A stretch of DNA of 64,000 nucleotides. It comes from Magnetospira sp. QH-2. GTDB lineage: Bacteria; Pseudomonadota; Alphaproteobacteria; Rhodospirillales; Magnetospiraceae. Numbering within the stretch: the stretch's first letter is position 1; every line of letters starts with the position of its first letter. Location: contig NZ_FO538765.1 in assembly GCF_000968135.1 (NCBI RefSeq), positions 3,236,001-3,300,000 of the forward strand, read 5' to 3'. The notes beneath the pieces are model-generated. The model ran no database searches, was not told the DNA's origin, and was given only the letters and a program-made list of their open reading frames with translations. Both the position numbers and the translations under genes were made by a program. Of this stretch, positions 1 through 8,465 are shown piece after piece.

Positions 1-419
1 AAGGCCAATGCCGCGACCATCGCCCGCAACCGCTCCAACTCTTCGGCCACCGCTTCGGAAGGGGCGGCGGACTGGCCAGTGGGTCGCAGATCCACGTCCA
101 GCGCCCCCTTTTCGAGATCCAAAGCCACGGCCAGGGCCTTGCGCAGCATGGGTACAGGGTATCCCGGCGTCATGCGCACCTGAAGACGGGGCTTGCGGCG
201 CCAGGGACGGCCTTTGGACGGGCCCGACTTAAGAGTCACCGTCTCGCGGTCACCCGCTGCCGGTTCCCCCGGATCGGGCTGACCATTGATCACCTCGGCG
301 GGAAAGGCCAACAGGATGGAGCGCACCAGATCCGCCACGTTCACCCCCCGCCGCTCGGCCAGATCCAACGCCGCCTGACGAAAGAGCGACGAACAGGGAA
401 TGGTATAGGACTTCTTCAA
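1..419 (-). CDS. Hypothetical protein, 3' end outside the window (partial)
   Basis: An open frame runs leftward from TTG at 419 to the window edge with no stop, giving at least 139 residues. TTG is chosen because GGAG lies 8 bases upstream. The N-terminus reads KKSYTIPCSSLFRQAALDLA and is followed by an Arg/Pro-rich stretch (KGRPWRRKPRLQVRM) and a helical segment. The first 30 residues could be a small helical DNA- or protein-binding module, but I do not recognise the family. The missing C-terminus may hold the defining domain. Confidence 0.55.
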   Translation of the reverse strand, partial: MKKSYTIPCSSLFRQAALDLAERRGVNVADLVRSILLAFPAEVINGQPDPGEPAAGDRETVTLKSGPSKGRPWRRKPRLQVRMTPGYPVPMLRKALAVALDLEKGALDVDLRPTGQSAAPSEAVAEELERLRAMVAALA

Positions 420-557
420 AAGCACGGCTCCGACTCGGGGAATTGGGCGACAAGAGTAGTTGCAGCGCCGGGTGCGTCAACCGGTAGATATTGTTTGATC
501 CCGATCCCGGGTGTTAGGCTGCGCGAACTCAGGAACCGGGAAGGGAAATCCGCCGTC

Positions 558-1070
558 ATGAGCCTGCGCATTTTGTTGTTGAGTTTGCTTTTGTCGGGAC
601 TGTTTGGACCCGTTGGCATGGTCCCTGGCGCCCGGGCACAGCAAATGCTGGCAACCTTGGTGGAAATCCACAAATCCCAAAGGTTGATGGTGCTGAAATG
701 GGGCGAAAACACCCTGGCTACCTATCGCATTTCGCTGGGCTCCAACCCCATCGGTCACAAGCGGGCGGCGGGAGACGGCCGCACCCCGGAAGGAAACTAC
801 AAAGTAACCGCCCACCTGGAGCACCCGGAATACAAGCTGGCCTTGCGTATCTCCTATCCATCCTCCGCTGATACAGCCGTAGCCCGCGCCCGTGCCGTCG
901 ATCCGGGCGGCGATATCTATATCCACGGCCAACCGGAAGCCATGATCTGGGACCAACGGGCCGACGTGTTGCAGGATTGGACCAACGGCAGTATTTCGGT
1001 GACCACTCGCGAGATGCGCAAGATCTGGGAACGGGTTCCCGATGGCACCCCCATCGCCATCCTGCCCTGA
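558..1070 (+). CDS. Exported YkuD-type L,D-transpeptidase-like protein with Ser in place of catalytic Cys
   Basis: 170 residues from ATG 558, with a signal peptide ending near ARAQ (about residue 28). The body fits the short YafK/ErfK-like YkuD family: KRAAGDGRTPEGNYKV near the middle, IHGQ with the conserved His at residue 123, and a C-terminal block DWTNGSISVTTREM. Active members carry Cys in that last block (usually T-x-G-C-I-x-V). Here the codon is AGT, giving Ser145. The family cross-links peptidoglycan or anchors lipoproteins in the periplasm. Without the Cys nucleophile this copy may be inactive or have a changed role. A longer in-frame start upstream would disrupt the signal peptide. 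Confidence 0.8.
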   Translation: MSLRILLLSLLLSGLFGPVGMVPGARAQQMLATLVEIHKSQRLMVLKWGENTLATYRISLGSNPIGHKRAAGDGRTPEGNYKVTAHLEHPEYKLALRISYPSSADTAVARARAVDPGGDIYIHGQPEAMIWDQRADVLQDWTNGSISVTTREMRKIWERVPDGTPIAILP

Positions 1071-1216
1071 TCCCTTTTCATGGGCCATGCGTCTGTGGCA
1101 TTTCGTCCCGTCAAGATTGCCCATTGTTATCAATTATCTCGCCATTTTTCGCAGTGCTCAAACTGCAAGCCCTTCATAAATCACGCAAAAAAGAAGTTAT
1201 TTTGCAGTCGCGAACA

Positions 1217-1245
1217 TTGACAAGGGGTGGGCATCGGCGCTAAAC
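1217..1245 (+). promoter_or_regulatory. Candidate sigma-70 promoter for sdhCDAB
   Basis: TTGACA (1217-1222), a 17-base spacer, then CTAAAC (1240-1245), about 80 bases before the sdhC start. The -35 is a perfect match and the -10 is weak. The 254-base gap 1071-1324 holds no other feature I can support, apart from an AT-rich tract around 1125-1205. Confidence 0.45.
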
Positions 1246-1324
1246 CTTTGGGTGGAGTTTAACCTACCCGAACAGGTCCTGTTACTTTTTGGTGACTGCC
1301 TGTTTTCTTAAGGGGAGCCAGCCC

Positions 1325-1708
1325 ATGAAAACGGGAGACCGCCCGCTTTCCCCACATCTGACGATCTACCGGCCACAGATCACCTCGATCCTGTCCATTG
1401 CCCATCGCGGCACCGGTTTCGTCCTTGCCGTGGGGACCTTGCTTTTTACCTATTGGATTGTTGCCGCCGCTTACGGTCCCGAGGCTTTCGAGACCGCTCA
1501 ATGGTTGATGGGAACATGGTTCGTACAGTTGGTGCTGCTCGGCTTCACCTTCTGCCTGTTCTATCACCTTGGAAATGGCATTCGGCATTTGGCATGGGAT
1601 GTGGGCTGTTGTCTTGACCTGCCCCGCCATGCGGCGACCGGTTGGCTGGTCGTCTTCTTTTCATTTGGTGCCACGGGTCTGACCTGGGCCCTGATCCTGT
1701 TTTCCTAG
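1325..1708 (+). CDS. sdhC: Succinate dehydrogenase, cytochrome b556 subunit
   Basis: 127 residues, first gene of sdhCDAB. The N-terminal block RPLSPHLTIYRPQITSILSI and the following SIAHRGTGF motif are diagnostic of the SdhC membrane anchor, which binds heme b and quinone with SdhD. Three hydrophobic segments are visible (about residues 30-52, 65-88 and 105-126). ATG 1325 is chosen because AAGGGGAG lies about 10 bases upstream. It acts in complex II of the inner membrane, feeding electrons from succinate to quinone. sdhD starts 15 bases downstream. Confidence 0.95.
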   Translation: MKTGDRPLSPHLTIYRPQITSILSIAHRGTGFVLAVGTLLFTYWIVAAAYGPEAFETAQWLMGTWFVQLVLLGFTFCLFYHLGNGIRHLAWDVGCCLDLPRHAATGWLVVFFSFGATGLTWALILFS

Positions 1709-1723
1709 AAGGGGAGAGAAGCC

Positions 1724-2107
1724 ATGAACGATTTCCGTACTCCCCTGGCCCGCGTCCGCGGTCATGGATCGGCCCACGAGGGATCGGGCCATTGGTGGGT
1801 CCAACGCTTGACCTCGGTGGCCTTGGTACCGCTGAGCCTATGGATGGTGGCTTCCATTGTCGCCCTGAAAGGGGCCGATCACGCCACCTTCCAAGTCTGG
1901 CTCAGCCATTTCGGCAATGCTCTCATGATGGTGCTGTTCATCATCATCTCCATCCATCACATGGTGCTGGGCATGCAGGTCATCATTGAGGACTATGTCA
2001 ACAGCGAATCCTTCAAATTCGCCGCCATAATCCTCACTCATTTGGGCTCCTATTTGCTGGGTGTCGCCTGTGTTTTGGCGGTCATCGGCGTCGCCTTCGG
2101 AGGGTAA
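1724..2107 (+). CDS. sdhD: Succinate dehydrogenase, hydrophobic membrane anchor subunit
   Basis: 127 residues. It has the typical alphaproteobacterial SdhD start ([20 protein letters not shown]), three membrane segments, and the heme-ligand region [15 protein letters not shown]. Together with SdhC it holds heme b and the quinone site of complex II. GGGGAGAG precedes the ATG by about 7 bases. sdhA begins 8 bases after its stop, so the genes are clearly co-transcribed. Confidence 0.95.
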   Translation: MNDFRTPLARVRGHGSAHEGSGHWWVQRLTSVALVPLSLWMVASIVALKGADHATFQVWLSHFGNALMMVLFIIISIHHMVLGMQVIIEDYVNSESFKFAAIILTHLGSYLLGVACVLAVIGVAFGG

Positions 2108-2115
2108 AGACTCCC

Positions 2116-3903
2116 ATGTCCGCTTATGAAATCATCGACCATACCTATGACGTTTTGGTAGTCGGCGCCGGCGGCGCCGGTCTGCGCGCCACTCTCGGCA
2201 TGACCACCGCCGGTCTGCGCACCGCCTGCGTCACCAAGGTCTTTCCCACCCGCAGCCACACGGTCGCCGCCCAGGGCGGCATCGGCGCCTCGCTCGGCAA
2301 CATGGCCGAGGATACTTGGCAATGGCACATGTACGACACGGTGAAAGGGTCCGACTGGCTCGGCGACCAGGACGCCATCGAATACATGTGCCGCGAGGCC
2401 GTCCCGGCGGTGCTGGAATTGGAGCATTTCGGTGTCCCCTTCTCCCGCACCCCCGAGGGTAAGATCTATCAGCGCCCGTTCGGCGGCCATATGTCCAACT
2501 TCGGTGAGAAACCCGTGCAGCGTGCCTGTGCCGCCGCCGATCGCACCGGCCATGCCATTTTGCATACGCTCTATCAGCAATGTCTGAAGCATGACGCGGA
2601 ATTCTTTGTTGAGTTCATCGCCCTTGACCTGATCATGGATGACGAAGGGGTCTGCCGGGGTATCCTGGCCTGGAATTTGGACGACGGCACCATCCATCGC
2701 TTCAACGCCCATCAGACGGTGCTGGCCACCGGCGGCTACGGTCGCGCCTGGTTCTCCTGTACATCGGCCCATACCTGTACCGGTGACGGCAACGCCATGG
2801 CGGCCCGTGCCGGACTGCCGCTGCAGGATCATGAGTTCGTACAATTCCACCCCACCGGTGTTTATGGCGCCGGGGTGCTGATCACCGAAGGTGCCCGTGG
2901 CGAAGGTGGTTATCTGACCAACTCCGCCGGGGAACGGTTCATGGAACGCTATGCGCCGACGGCCAAGGATCTGGCCTCGCGCGACGTGGTGAGCCGCGCC
3001 ATGACCATGGAAATCCGCGAGGGCCGCGGCGTCGGTTCCGGTGGTGACCATATCATGCTGCACCTGGAACACCTGGGCGCCGACCTTCTGTGGGAGCGTC
3101 TGCCGGGCATCACCGAGACCGCCAAGATCTTTGCCGGTGTGGATGCCACCCGTGAGCCCATTCCGGTGTTGCCGACCGTGCACTACAACATGGGCGGCAT
3201 TCCCACCAACCATCTGGGCGAGACCCTGATGCCCACGCAAGATGAACCCGACAAGACCCAGCCGGGCTTGATGGCCATCGGCGAATGCGCCTGTGCCTCG
3301 GTTCATGGCGCCAATCGCCTGGGCACCAATTCCTTGCTCGATATTGTGGTATTTGGTCGCGCGGCCGCCTTGCGGGCCCGCGATGTCATCGATCCCAACA
3401 CGCCTCACGCCCCCATGCCCAAGGCCGCGACCGAGAAGATCCTCGATCGTTTTGACGGCCTGCGCCATGCCTCGGGCAGCACCCCGACAGCGGAAATCCG
3501 CGATGCCATGCAGCGCGGCATGCAACGGGATGCCGCCGTGTTCCGCGCCAGCGACAGCCTGACCGAGGGGAAAAAGAACATCGCCGAGATCTCCAAGGGC
3601 TTCTCCGACGTCAAGGTCAGCGACAGTTCACTGATTTGGAACTCGGATCTGGTGGAGACCCTGGAGCTGGAGAATCTTCTGGCCTGCGCCCAGGCCACGG
3701 TGGTTTCGGCCAACGCCCGCGAGGAAAGCCGGGGCGCCCATGCCCACGAGGATTTCCCCACCCGCAACGACGAGACCTGGATGAAGCATACCTTGGCCTG
3801 GCTCGACGAAAACCGCGAGGTCACGCTCACCTACCGCCCGGTCCATACCTGGACCCTGACGGACGAGGTTGACTACATCGAGCCCAAGGAACGGGTGTAC
3901 TAG
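2116..3903 (+). CDS. sdhA: Succinate dehydrogenase flavoprotein subunit
   Basis: 595 residues, full length for the family. The FAD dinucleotide fold [11 protein letters not shown] is at residues 15-25. [10 protein letters not shown] holds the His that carries covalent FAD. The active-site loop includes HPTGVYGAG and [10 protein letters not shown]. The C-terminal part carries [15 protein letters not shown]. It oxidises succinate to fumarate in the TCA cycle on the cytoplasmic face of complex II. It is the third gene of sdhCDAB, with sdhB 12 bases downstream. Confidence 0.98.
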   Translation: MSAYEIIDHTYDVLVVGAGGAGLRATLGMTTAGLRTACVTKVFPTRSHTVAAQGGIGASLGNMAEDTWQWHMYDTVKGSDWLGDQDAIEYMCREAVPAVLELEHFGVPFSRTPEGKIYQRPFGGHMSNFGEKPVQRACAAADRTGHAILHTLYQQCLKHDAEFFVEFIALDLIMDDEGVCRGILAWNLDDGTIHRFNAHQTVLATGGYGRAWFSCTSAHTCTGDGNAMAARAGLPLQDHEFVQFHPTGVYGAGVLITEGARGEGGYLTNSAGERFMERYAPTAKDLASRDVVSRAMTMEIREGRGVGSGGDHIMLHLEHLGADLLWERLPGITETAKIFAGVDATREPIPVLPTVHYNMGGIPTNHLGETLMPTQDEPDKTQPGLMAIGECACASVHGANRLGTNSLLDIVVFGRAAALRARDVIDPNTPHAPMPKAATEKILDRFDGLRHASGSTPTAEIRDAMQRGMQRDAAVFRASDSLTEGKKNIAEISKGFSDVKVSDSSLIWNSDLVETLELENLLACAQATVVSANAREESRGAHAHEDFPTRNDETWMKHTLAWLDENREVTLTYRPVHTWTLTDEVDYIEPKERVY

Positions 3904-3915
3904 GAGAACAGGCAC

Positions 3916-4695
3916 ATGGTTGAATTTCTGCTTCCCCCCAACTCCCGGGTCCACCAGGGCAAGGCCCACCAGGCACCGGGCGGGGCGACCCATACCCGGA
4001 CCTTCAAGATCTACCGCTATGATCCGGACAGCGGGGCCAATCCCAGCGTCGATACCTTCGAGGTCGACATGGATACCTGCGGCCCGATGGTGCTGGACGC
4101 CTTGGTCAAGATCAAGAACGAGATGGACCCGACCCTGACCTTCCGACGGTCCTGCCGCGAGGGTGTCTGCGGGTCCTGCTCCATGAACATCGACGGCACC
4201 AATACCCTGGCTTGCACCAAGCCCATCGCCGACATCAAAGGCGAGGTGAAAATCTATCCGCTGCCGCATATGCCGGTGATCAAGGATCTGGTCCCCGACC
4301 TGACCGTACCCTATGCGCAGTATGCCTCGGTAGAGCCCTGGCTACAGACCATCACCCCGCCACCGACCAATGGCGAACGGGAGCAAAGCGTCGACGAACG
4401 GGCCAAGCTGGACGGGCTGTGGGAATGCGTGCTCTGCTTCTCCTGCCAGACCTCCTGCCCCAGCTACTGGTGGAATTCAGACCGCTATCTGGGTCCGGCG
4501 GTCTTGTTGCAGGCCTATCGATGGATCGCCGATTCCCGAGACGAATTCACCGGCGAACGGCTGGATGAACTGGAAGACCCTTTCCGGCTCTATCGCTGCC
4601 ACACCATCATGAACTGCACCGCTACTTGCCCCAAGGGCCTCAATCCAGGCGAAGCCATCGCCGAAATCAAAATGGCCCTGGCCAAGCGGCGCTAG
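3916..4695 (+). CDS. sdhB: Succinate dehydrogenase iron-sulfur subunit
   Basis: 259 residues. The N-terminal ferredoxin domain holds [16 protein letters not shown] for the 2Fe-2S centre. The C-terminal domain holds [12 protein letters not shown] and [18 protein letters not shown] for the 4Fe-4S and 3Fe-4S centres. It passes electrons from SdhA FAD to quinone at SdhC/D. It is the last gene of the operon. Its TAG stop (4693-4695) is also the first three bases of a palindromic repeat, so the extreme 3' end has probably been reshaped by that element. Confidence 0.97.
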   Translation: MVEFLLPPNSRVHQGKAHQAPGGATHTRTFKIYRYDPDSGANPSVDTFEVDMDTCGPMVLDALVKIKNEMDPTLTFRRSCREGVCGSCSMNIDGTNTLACTKPIADIKGEVKIYPLPHMPVIKDLVPDLTVPYAQYASVEPWLQTITPPPTNGEREQSVDERAKLDGLWECVLCFSCQTSCPSYWWNSDRYLGPAVLLQAYRWIADSRDEFTGERLDELEDPFRLYRCHTIMNCTATCPKGLNPGEAIAEIKMALAKRR

Positions 4696-4795
4696 ATCAC
4701 GTCGTGTTTGATCGGATTCGATCAAACATGAAAAACGTGATCGATTCCAATATGGTCGCGCGTGTCTAGCGGGTCCGATTGGACCCGACACGCGC
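4693..4795. repeat. Palindromic repeat family, copy A (two hairpins)
   Basis: The outer arms GATCACGT (4695-4702) and ACGTGATC (4735-4742) enclose an inner perfect stem TGTTTGATCG (4705-4714) / CGATCAAACA (4719-4728). A second hairpin follows: GCGCGTGTC (4758-4766) and GGGTCC (4771-4776), pairing with GGACCC (4781-4786) and GACACGCGC (4787-4795). A homologous copy at 7302-7402 differs by compensatory changes in both stems. The repeat begins at the sdhB stop codon. Confidence 0.85.
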
Positions 4796-4838
4796 TAGAT
4801 CACCTCGCGTTTGATCGGATTGGACCCGACATGCGCGA
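4796..4838. repeat. Palindromic repeat family, copy C (internally deleted)
   Basis: It starts with TAGATCAC, as copy A does, and runs through the left arm of hairpin 1 (TTTGATCGGATT). It then jumps directly into the right arm of hairpin 2 (GGACCCGACATGCGCG). Both halves share GATT at the join, so a deletion across that 4-base match explains the structure. It is tandem to copy A. Confidence 0.7.
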
Positions 4839-4866
4839 AGCCCATCCGACATCATTGGTATCCATG

Positions 4867-4896
4867 AACCGGCTCCCTGTTTGGGGGCCGGTTTTC
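4867..4896 (+). terminator. Candidate terminator after the sdh operon
   Basis: AACCGGC (4867-4873) pairs with GCCGGTT (4887-4893) and runs into TTTT. The stem is short and the T run modest, so termination may be partial. Confidence 0.5.
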
Positions 4897-4924
4897 CATG
4901 CCTGCGCTCCGAGACAGACCATAG

Positions 4925-4978
4925 ATAGGTATTTTTTATTATATAACTGTTGACATACCTATTTCAGACGGATAGCAT
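4925..4978 (+). promoter_or_regulatory. Candidate promoter with overlapping inverted-repeat operator
   Basis: TTGACA (4950-4955), a 17-base spacer, then TAGCAT (4973-4978). An 8-base inverted repeat, ATAGGTAT (4925-4932) and ATACCTAT (4955-4962), overlaps the -35 box and spans an AT-rich tract. That layout suits a repressor site. It lies about 170 bases before the 644-aa gene and would give a leader of about 165 bases. Confidence 0.5.
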
Positions 4979-4984
4979 CCTCTC

Positions 4985-5133
4985 AACGACCACCCCCTGT
5001 GCGTCCGCTCTCAATCCATAGTCCCTGCCATAACAAGGCATTGAACCCCAGGAGGGCCGAGGCCCGCCGGGGGTGTCGTCGTTTGAACATTTCATGATCA
5101 ACCTACGCCGCCCCCGTTTGGGCGGTTTTTTTA
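4985..5133 (+). ncRNA. Candidate structured leader or small RNA ending in an intrinsic terminator
   Basis: From the promoter above, the transcript would contain a strong hairpin near 5047-5075 (ACCCC with GGGGT outside, GGGCC with GGCCC inside). It then reaches CCGCCC (5108-5113) / GGGCGG (5120-5125) followed by seven T (5126-5132). The terminator stands right before the ribosome binding site AAAGGAG (5136-5142) of the gene starting at 5150. It could be an attenuator for that gene or the end of a separate small RNA. This is structure only, with no match to a known RNA family. Confidence 0.4.
5108..5132 (+). terminator. Intrinsic terminator immediately before the 644-aa gene
   Basis: A 6-base GC stem with a 6-base loop and seven consecutive T. 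Its place 18 bases before an ATG is unusual and suggests attenuation or a small-RNA end. Confidence 0.7.
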
Positions 5134-5149
5134 TGAAAGGAGACCCGCC

Positions 5150-7084
5150 ATGGGTTCCACCGAACAATCAGCCATGCCGGAAACCAAGTCCCCCACCGCT
5201 CCGGACCTGTCCCCGCCGTCGTCACCGGCCTTGGCACCGGCCCCCGCCTTCACGGCATACTCCCCGGACGACGGGCCCCTGGGCAACCAGTCGCCGGGCC
5301 TGGGCGGCGGCAACGATTGGCTGGCGCCGTCCTCCAATCAGGCATCCGTCAGCCCGGACGTCGAGGGTTTCCAGACCCTGACCAAACCCAAGCCCCCGCA
5401 ACCCGCCACCGGTGATCCTTCCCAATCGGAGAACAATCGCTGGGCCACCCAACAACTGGAGAAAATGGCCAAGGAGAAATCCAAGCCCACCGTCCAGCCG
5501 GTGGGCTCGCAAGAGGACTATAAGACGGACTTCCGGAAATCCCCGGTGACCGCGCAGGCGGTCGCCGACGAGATTGTCGCCTGCAAGGATCCCCTGGACT
5601 GGTCCTGCACCGAGAACCAGAAGGTGATGACCGCGCCGGGCTACTTCAAGGACGGCCACCCGAAAAACGACATCGTCCGGCCCAAGGTGGATCAATGGTT
5701 CAAGAACACCTTTCCGGGCACGGTGGACCTGTCCGGCGGCCAGTCGGCCAGGGCCGTCGCCGATTCCGACCCGGACTCGCGGCGCAAGGTCGATGACCAT
5801 ATCAATGCCGGCAAGGGGTTGCGCCCGGCGGCAACGGGGGCCGTGGGCGACACCCTCCAAGGCAGCGTCCAAGGCGACCTGATTGGCGGCTCGGGCGCGG
5901 ATGATCTGTCAGGGTCAGGGTCAGCTCAACCATCAGGCCTGCTGAGCAGCACGTCGGAGGCCTTTGTCGATGGGCTGCTGCAATTGCACCCCGATAGCCT
6001 AAAAGCCCATAATCCGAACCTGCGCGAGAAATGGCATGCCGGGCTCATGGATCTGTCCATGAAGGCCGGGTTGGACAAGCATCAGGCCCGGGATCTGGCC
6101 GACCGGATCGTCGGTCGATCGGATGGCAGCGGTAAAAATCCTTTACCCCTAGTCGACTTCACCCCCGCAGGAGTCGCCACGGCGGTCAACGAGGCCCTGC
6201 ATGATTTCAAGAAGGGCGACTGGATCCAGGGCGGCGTGACCGCCGTCGCGACGATCCCCGGCCTCGGCGCGGCGGCCAAACAGGCCAACAAGGGCCTCAG
6301 GAATGCCCTCGCCAATGCGCCTCAAGGTCGTACCAAGCAGAGTAACTCCCTTGCACAAAACCGCCCGAACATCTATAATCCCCCCAGTGGGACAACCCGT
6401 CCCTTCGAGGCCGACTACCCCAATGGAGCCAAGACCGATGAGCAAGGACGACTCACCCATGACATCGAAGGACGGCCGCTTGCTGTCGGAGGGCGAATTG
6501 CAGGTCGTCGAATGGTTCAAGGACGCGAGAAAGCCATCCCGCCAGAGGAACTTAACCCCATCGCAAAGGAAGGAACGGGCCGACAACCTGAGAGCAGCCC
6601 GTCGTCACAGATCGATGGGTCTTGGGGTGAGACACAAATTGACCGGACAACAAGAAAGCCCCTCCAAGTAACTGTTGCCCAGGAACTCACCCCCGAGGAC
6701 GCACCCCTTGTCCTTGCCCACGAAGTGGGCCATGTGATCGATCAGGCGGCGGGGGAGATCCCCGTCACCGGCCTGGAGGACGAACTGGGAAACCTTTACC
6801 ACACCCTCAACGCCCCGCAACGGACCGGCGAGTTCCCGACCCCCAATCAGCCCCGCTTCACCCCCGAGGTACACGGCTACGATGCGGAAAACACCCCCCG
6901 GGAACTGATGACCGAGGCCATCCGCGCCTATTTGGCCGACCCGGCTTATCTGAAGACCGTGGCGCCCAAAACCGCCAAGGCCATCCGGGCGGCGGTCAAC
7001 GGTAATCCGGCCCTTCGCAAGATCATCCAGTTCAACTCTGCCGCCGGGCTCGCCGCCCTGGGGGCCGATGACGACGAAGAATGA
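5150..7084 (+). CDS. Large protein with C-terminal HExxH metallopeptidase-like domain, toxin-like
   Basis: 644 residues from ATG 5150 (AAAGGAG 7 bases upstream). Residues 1-110 are Pro/Ser-rich and look disordered. No signal peptide is seen. A Gly/Ser linker lies near residues 240-265. The C-terminal third holds RPFEADYPNGAKTDEQGRLTHD, then LAHEVGHVIDQAAGE with HEVGH starting at residue 524, as in zinc metallopeptidases. It continues with TPRELMTEAIRAYLADPAYLKTVAPKTAKAIRAAVN. The layout (low-complexity leader, linker, compact enzymatic end) resembles polymorphic toxins and phage-linked polyvalent proteins. That role is inference. The downstream frame continues past the TGA at 7082 as a broken cassette. 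Confidence 0.75.
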   Translation: MGSTEQSAMPETKSPTAPDLSPPSSPALAPAPAFTAYSPDDGPLGNQSPGLGGGNDWLAPSSNQASVSPDVEGFQTLTKPKPPQPATGDPSQSENNRWATQQLEKMAKEKSKPTVQPVGSQEDYKTDFRKSPVTAQAVADEIVACKDPLDWSCTENQKVMTAPGYFKDGHPKNDIVRPKVDQWFKNTFPGTVDLSGGQSARAVADSDPDSRRKVDDHINAGKGLRPAATGAVGDTLQGSVQGDLIGGSGADDLSGSGSAQPSGLLSSTSEAFVDGLLQLHPDSLKAHNPNLREKWHAGLMDLSMKAGLDKHQARDLADRIVGRSDGSGKNPLPLVDFTPAGVATAVNEALHDFKKGDWIQGGVTAVATIPGLGAAAKQANKGLRNALANAPQGRTKQSNSLAQNRPNIYNPPSGTTRPFEADYPNGAKTDEQGRLTHDIEGRPLAVGGRIAGRRMVQGREKAIPPEELNPIAKEGTGRQPESSPSSQIDGSWGETQIDRTTRKPLQVTVAQELTPEDAPLVLAHEVGHVIDQAAGEIPVTGLEDELGNLYHTLNAPQRTGEFPTPNQPRFTPEVHGYDAENTPRELMTEAIRAYLADPAYLKTVAPKTAKAIRAAVNGNPALRKIIQFNSAAGLAALGADDDEE

Positions 7085-7721
7085 TCCGGCTTCGATGTCC
7101 CGGAGCGGGCCACCCGGGCCCTGCTCCGGGGCGATACGGAGGCCGCCCTGGGCCATCTGATGCAGATGGGCCTGGACACGGTGAAGATCAACAAGGTGCT
7201 GAAAGCCGGTGGCGCGCAAGCCGCCCAAGCCCTGGCCAAGGCCATGCCGACCATCGGTGGCACCTGGATGGCCAAGGACCTGGCCAAGCGGGGGCTGGCT
7301 CGATCACGTCGTGCTTAATCGAATTCGATTAGGCACGATAAACGTGATCGATTCCAATAAGGTCGCGCCTGTCCATCGGGTCCGATCGGACCCGACAGGC
7401 GCAAGGCCGGTGGTCAGCGAGGCCATCGCCCGGGGCTTGAAGAATGGCCACAGCCCCGCCGAGGCCCTGACCTACGGGGTGTTCTCGGCCCATGCCAAGA
7501 ACAGCCTCAACAAGGCCACCGAGGCGGTGATCGGCAAGGGCAAGGATCTGAGCAAGGTTGTGCTTTCAGAGGCCCAGCAGGCCCGGATCCGCGACGCCAT
7601 GACCGACGACCTCCTGAAGTCAGGCGCCGCCTATCTCACCGATGTGAGGAAGGAGGTGCAGGGACGGGTGGTGAAGACGGTCCTTGATCAGATCTTCAAG
7701 GGTGATCGTTCAGAAAAGTAA
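7085..7721 (+). pseudogene. Broken 3' cassette of the HExxH locus, split by palindromic repeat copy B
   Basis: Directly after the TGA at 7082-7084 the same frame stays open and protein-like (FDVPERATRALLRGDTEAAL and about 50 more residues) until repeat copy B, where TAA occurs at 7316-7318. After the repeat, another frame continues to 7721 with GARPVVSEAIARGLKNGHSP and an Arg/Lys-rich helical end (FKGDRSEK). Neither part has a convincing start codon with a ribosome site. Codon use stays GC-rich in both. The simplest reading is one ancestral C-terminal region cut by the repeat, left either by a stop mutation in a longer protein or as an orphan cassette. Confidence 0.6.
7302..7402. repeat. Palindromic repeat family, copy B (inside a coding region)
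   Basis: Homologous to copy A. Outer arms are GATCACGT (7302-7309) and ACGTGATC (7342-7349). The inner stem is TGCTTAATCG (7312-7321) / CGATTAGGCA (7326-7335). Hairpin 2 pairs GCGCCTGTC (7365-7373) with GACAGGCGC (7394-7402), and GGGTCC with GGACCC. It interrupts a protein-like frame and shifts it. Confidence 0.85.
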
Positions 7722-7727
7722 ATAGAA

Positions 7728-8465
7728 CTAATCTGTCCAACAATGCTCGGGCACGGGAATTGGTGGATCTGGAATATTTTCCAGATCAGGTCTCCAATCT
7801 CGTGCCCGGCGCTCGCCCTCTTTAAGAGAAGCAAGAATTTTTGGATCATTTGAAGTTTGGAGTCTATTGACAACACTTCGTGCTTCTTCGTTGCCTGTTG
7901 AAGCAGCAATCACAATTTCCATATAGCCATCGTCATTTTCAGAATATGGGTTAAGGATTTCAAGTTGCCCTACCCGAACCAGAGCGCGAGGAAAGCCCTG
8001 TGCTGCCGCTCTCTCTACCCAATCGAGAGCGGTGAAATCTAATCCAGGTTTATTTCTCAGCAATAGAAAATATGCCCATTGCCCACTCGCATAGCCATTC
8101 TCCGCCGCCACCCGATAGAGGCATTCGGCCTTGTCCAGATCCTTGGGCGTTCCGCTACCATCCTCGACCATATACCCCAGCGCGTAGGCCGCCCGGCGTA
8201 GCATGTCGCCGTCTTCGGTCTGGCGGGCGGCCTGTTTGTACCAGCCCATGGCGGCCTTGAAATCTTGCATCACGCCTTTGCCGAAGCGATAGAGATCGCC
8301 CATCCAATATTGCGCCCGGGGATCCCCCGCCTCGGCCAGGGGATGCCAGGCCTCCCGGGCCGCGACAAAGTCCCCGGCCTCGTAGGCCCCCATGCCCGCC
8401 GCGAAATCCGCCTGGGCCGGAATGGACCAGACAATCAGGATGGAAAGAAGAACAAAAACACGCAT
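7728..8465 (-). CDS. Exported Sel1-repeat protein
   Basis: 245 residues with an N-terminal signal peptide (cleavage near PAQA-DF, residue 19). Three to four Sel1-like helical repeats follow, for example WHPLAEAGDPRAQYWMGDLY, YKQAARQTEDGDMLRRAAYA and YRVAAENGYASGQWAYFLLL. The last 50 residues are charged and end PVPEHCWTD. Such repeats mediate protein binding, here in the periplasm. Its 3' end faces the broken HExxH cassette across only 6 bases. Some known immunity proteins of secreted effectors are Sel1-repeat proteins, so a toxin/immunity pairing is possible but unproven. The rest of the gene has ordinary codon use. Confidence 0.8.
   Translation of the reverse strand: MRVFVLLSILIVWSIPAQADFAAGMGAYEAGDFVAAREAWHPLAEAGDPRAQYWMGDLYRFGKGVMQDFKAAMGWYKQAARQTEDGDMLRRAAYALGYMVEDGSGTPKDLDKAECLYRVAAENGYASGQWAYFLLLRNKPGLDFTALDWVERAAAQGFPRALVRVGQLEILNPYSENDDGYMEIVIAASTGNEEARSVVNRLQTSNDPKILASLKEGERRARDWRPDLENIPDPPIPVPEHCWTD

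Noticed and set aside
7082-7084. Selenocysteine or programmed readthrough at the TGA between the HExxH gene and the downstream cassette
   Set aside because: No stem-loop typical of a SECIS element is evident after the TGA, and the downstream cassette is broken by a repeat anyway.
7209-7721. Independent 170-aa gene starting at GTG 7209
   Set aside because: Its first 65 codons lie out of frame over the upstream cassette and the palindromic repeat, and there is no ribosome site; only the part after the repeat looks coding.
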